61,027 nucleotides of DNA from a bacterium. Its GTDB lineage: Bacteria > Chloroflexota > Chloroflexia > Chloroflexales > Kallotenuaceae. The first letter of the stretch is position 1. Every line of letters begins with the position of its first letter. The translations under genes and the position numbers were made by a program. The stretch covers positions 3,021-64,047 of the forward strand of contig JADDQF010000128.1 of the NCBI GenBank assembly GCA_016781505.1. Reading direction: 5' to 3'. The notes below the pieces were generated by a model. It made no database searches. It was not told where the DNA came from and saw only the letters and a list, made by a program, of their open reading frames with translations. Positions 61,022 through 61,027 of the stretch are shown one piece after another.

Positions 61022-61027
61022 AGGTGG

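Overview
The window is a 61 kb GC-rich chromosomal segment that reads as a member of the phylum Chloroflexota, most likely class Chloroflexia. This is inferred from gene content: an isopentenyl phosphate kinase beside a phytoene synthase and a CarH-type B12 photoreceptor, an rpoB-rpoC pair whose RpoC is close to 1600 residues, rny next to a SpoVS-family gene, many NarL-type two-component proteins, and an acyl-CoA carboxylase beta subunit. No species is claimed. There is no rRNA, CRISPR array, insertion sequence or phage, and I recognise no tRNA.

Layout. 1-9.8 kb: a YccF membrane protein cut by the window edge, isopentenyl phosphate kinase, an orphan response regulator, phytoene synthase, a CarH-like regulator with a consensus promoter, YggT, a membrane-fused spermidine-synthase-like protein, a histidine kinase with a C-terminal YHS domain plus its response regulator, and a membrane-anchored esterase. 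10-21.8 kb: selA overlapping a LysR gene, an M20 peptidase, a proline-iminopeptidase-like hydrolase, an aminotransferase, an acyl-CoA carboxylase beta subunit, an RsbW/RsbV-like pair, and folD. 21.9-28.3 kb: a secreted-protease island (S8, S1, S8) in which both S8 genes carry the same promoter, a ~255-nt leader and similar signal peptides, and all three genes end in the same kind of terminator.

28.3-37.6 kb: plsY, trpA, a possible 35-residue Arg-rich peptide, a UvrD-type helicase, a degenerate receiver joined to a kinase-like dimerisation domain, a bacterial dynamin, a LmbE deacetylase, a PyrK-like flavoprotein and a family 2 glycosyltransferase. 37.7-46.5 kb: rpoB and rpoC behind a strong promoter and a leader with two terminator-like hairpins. 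46.5-61 kb: fadD, a P1 (DmpA/NylC-type) peptidase, rny-spoVS, a membrane/lipid cluster (pgsA, two membrane proteins, a CinA-like gene), a YtxH protein, a threonine-dehydratase-like enzyme, and thrS preceded by a membrane-anchored protein and a threonine T-box. The right end is unusually AT-rich and finishes in an interrupted response regulator.

How genes may work together: IPK supplies IPP and CrtB condenses the derived GGPP, with CarH positioned to make carotenogenesis light-dependent. The YHS kinase and its regulator form a putative metal- or redox-sensing two-component pair. RsbW and RsbV homologues form a partner-switching pair. The T-box leader links the expression of thrS and its upstream gene to uncharged tRNA-Thr. 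The two protease leaders suggest co-regulated secretion. The strongest candidates for something undescribed are the duplicated protease leader, the kinase-YHS fusion, the receiver-DHp protein without ATPase, and FolD without its catalytic lysine.
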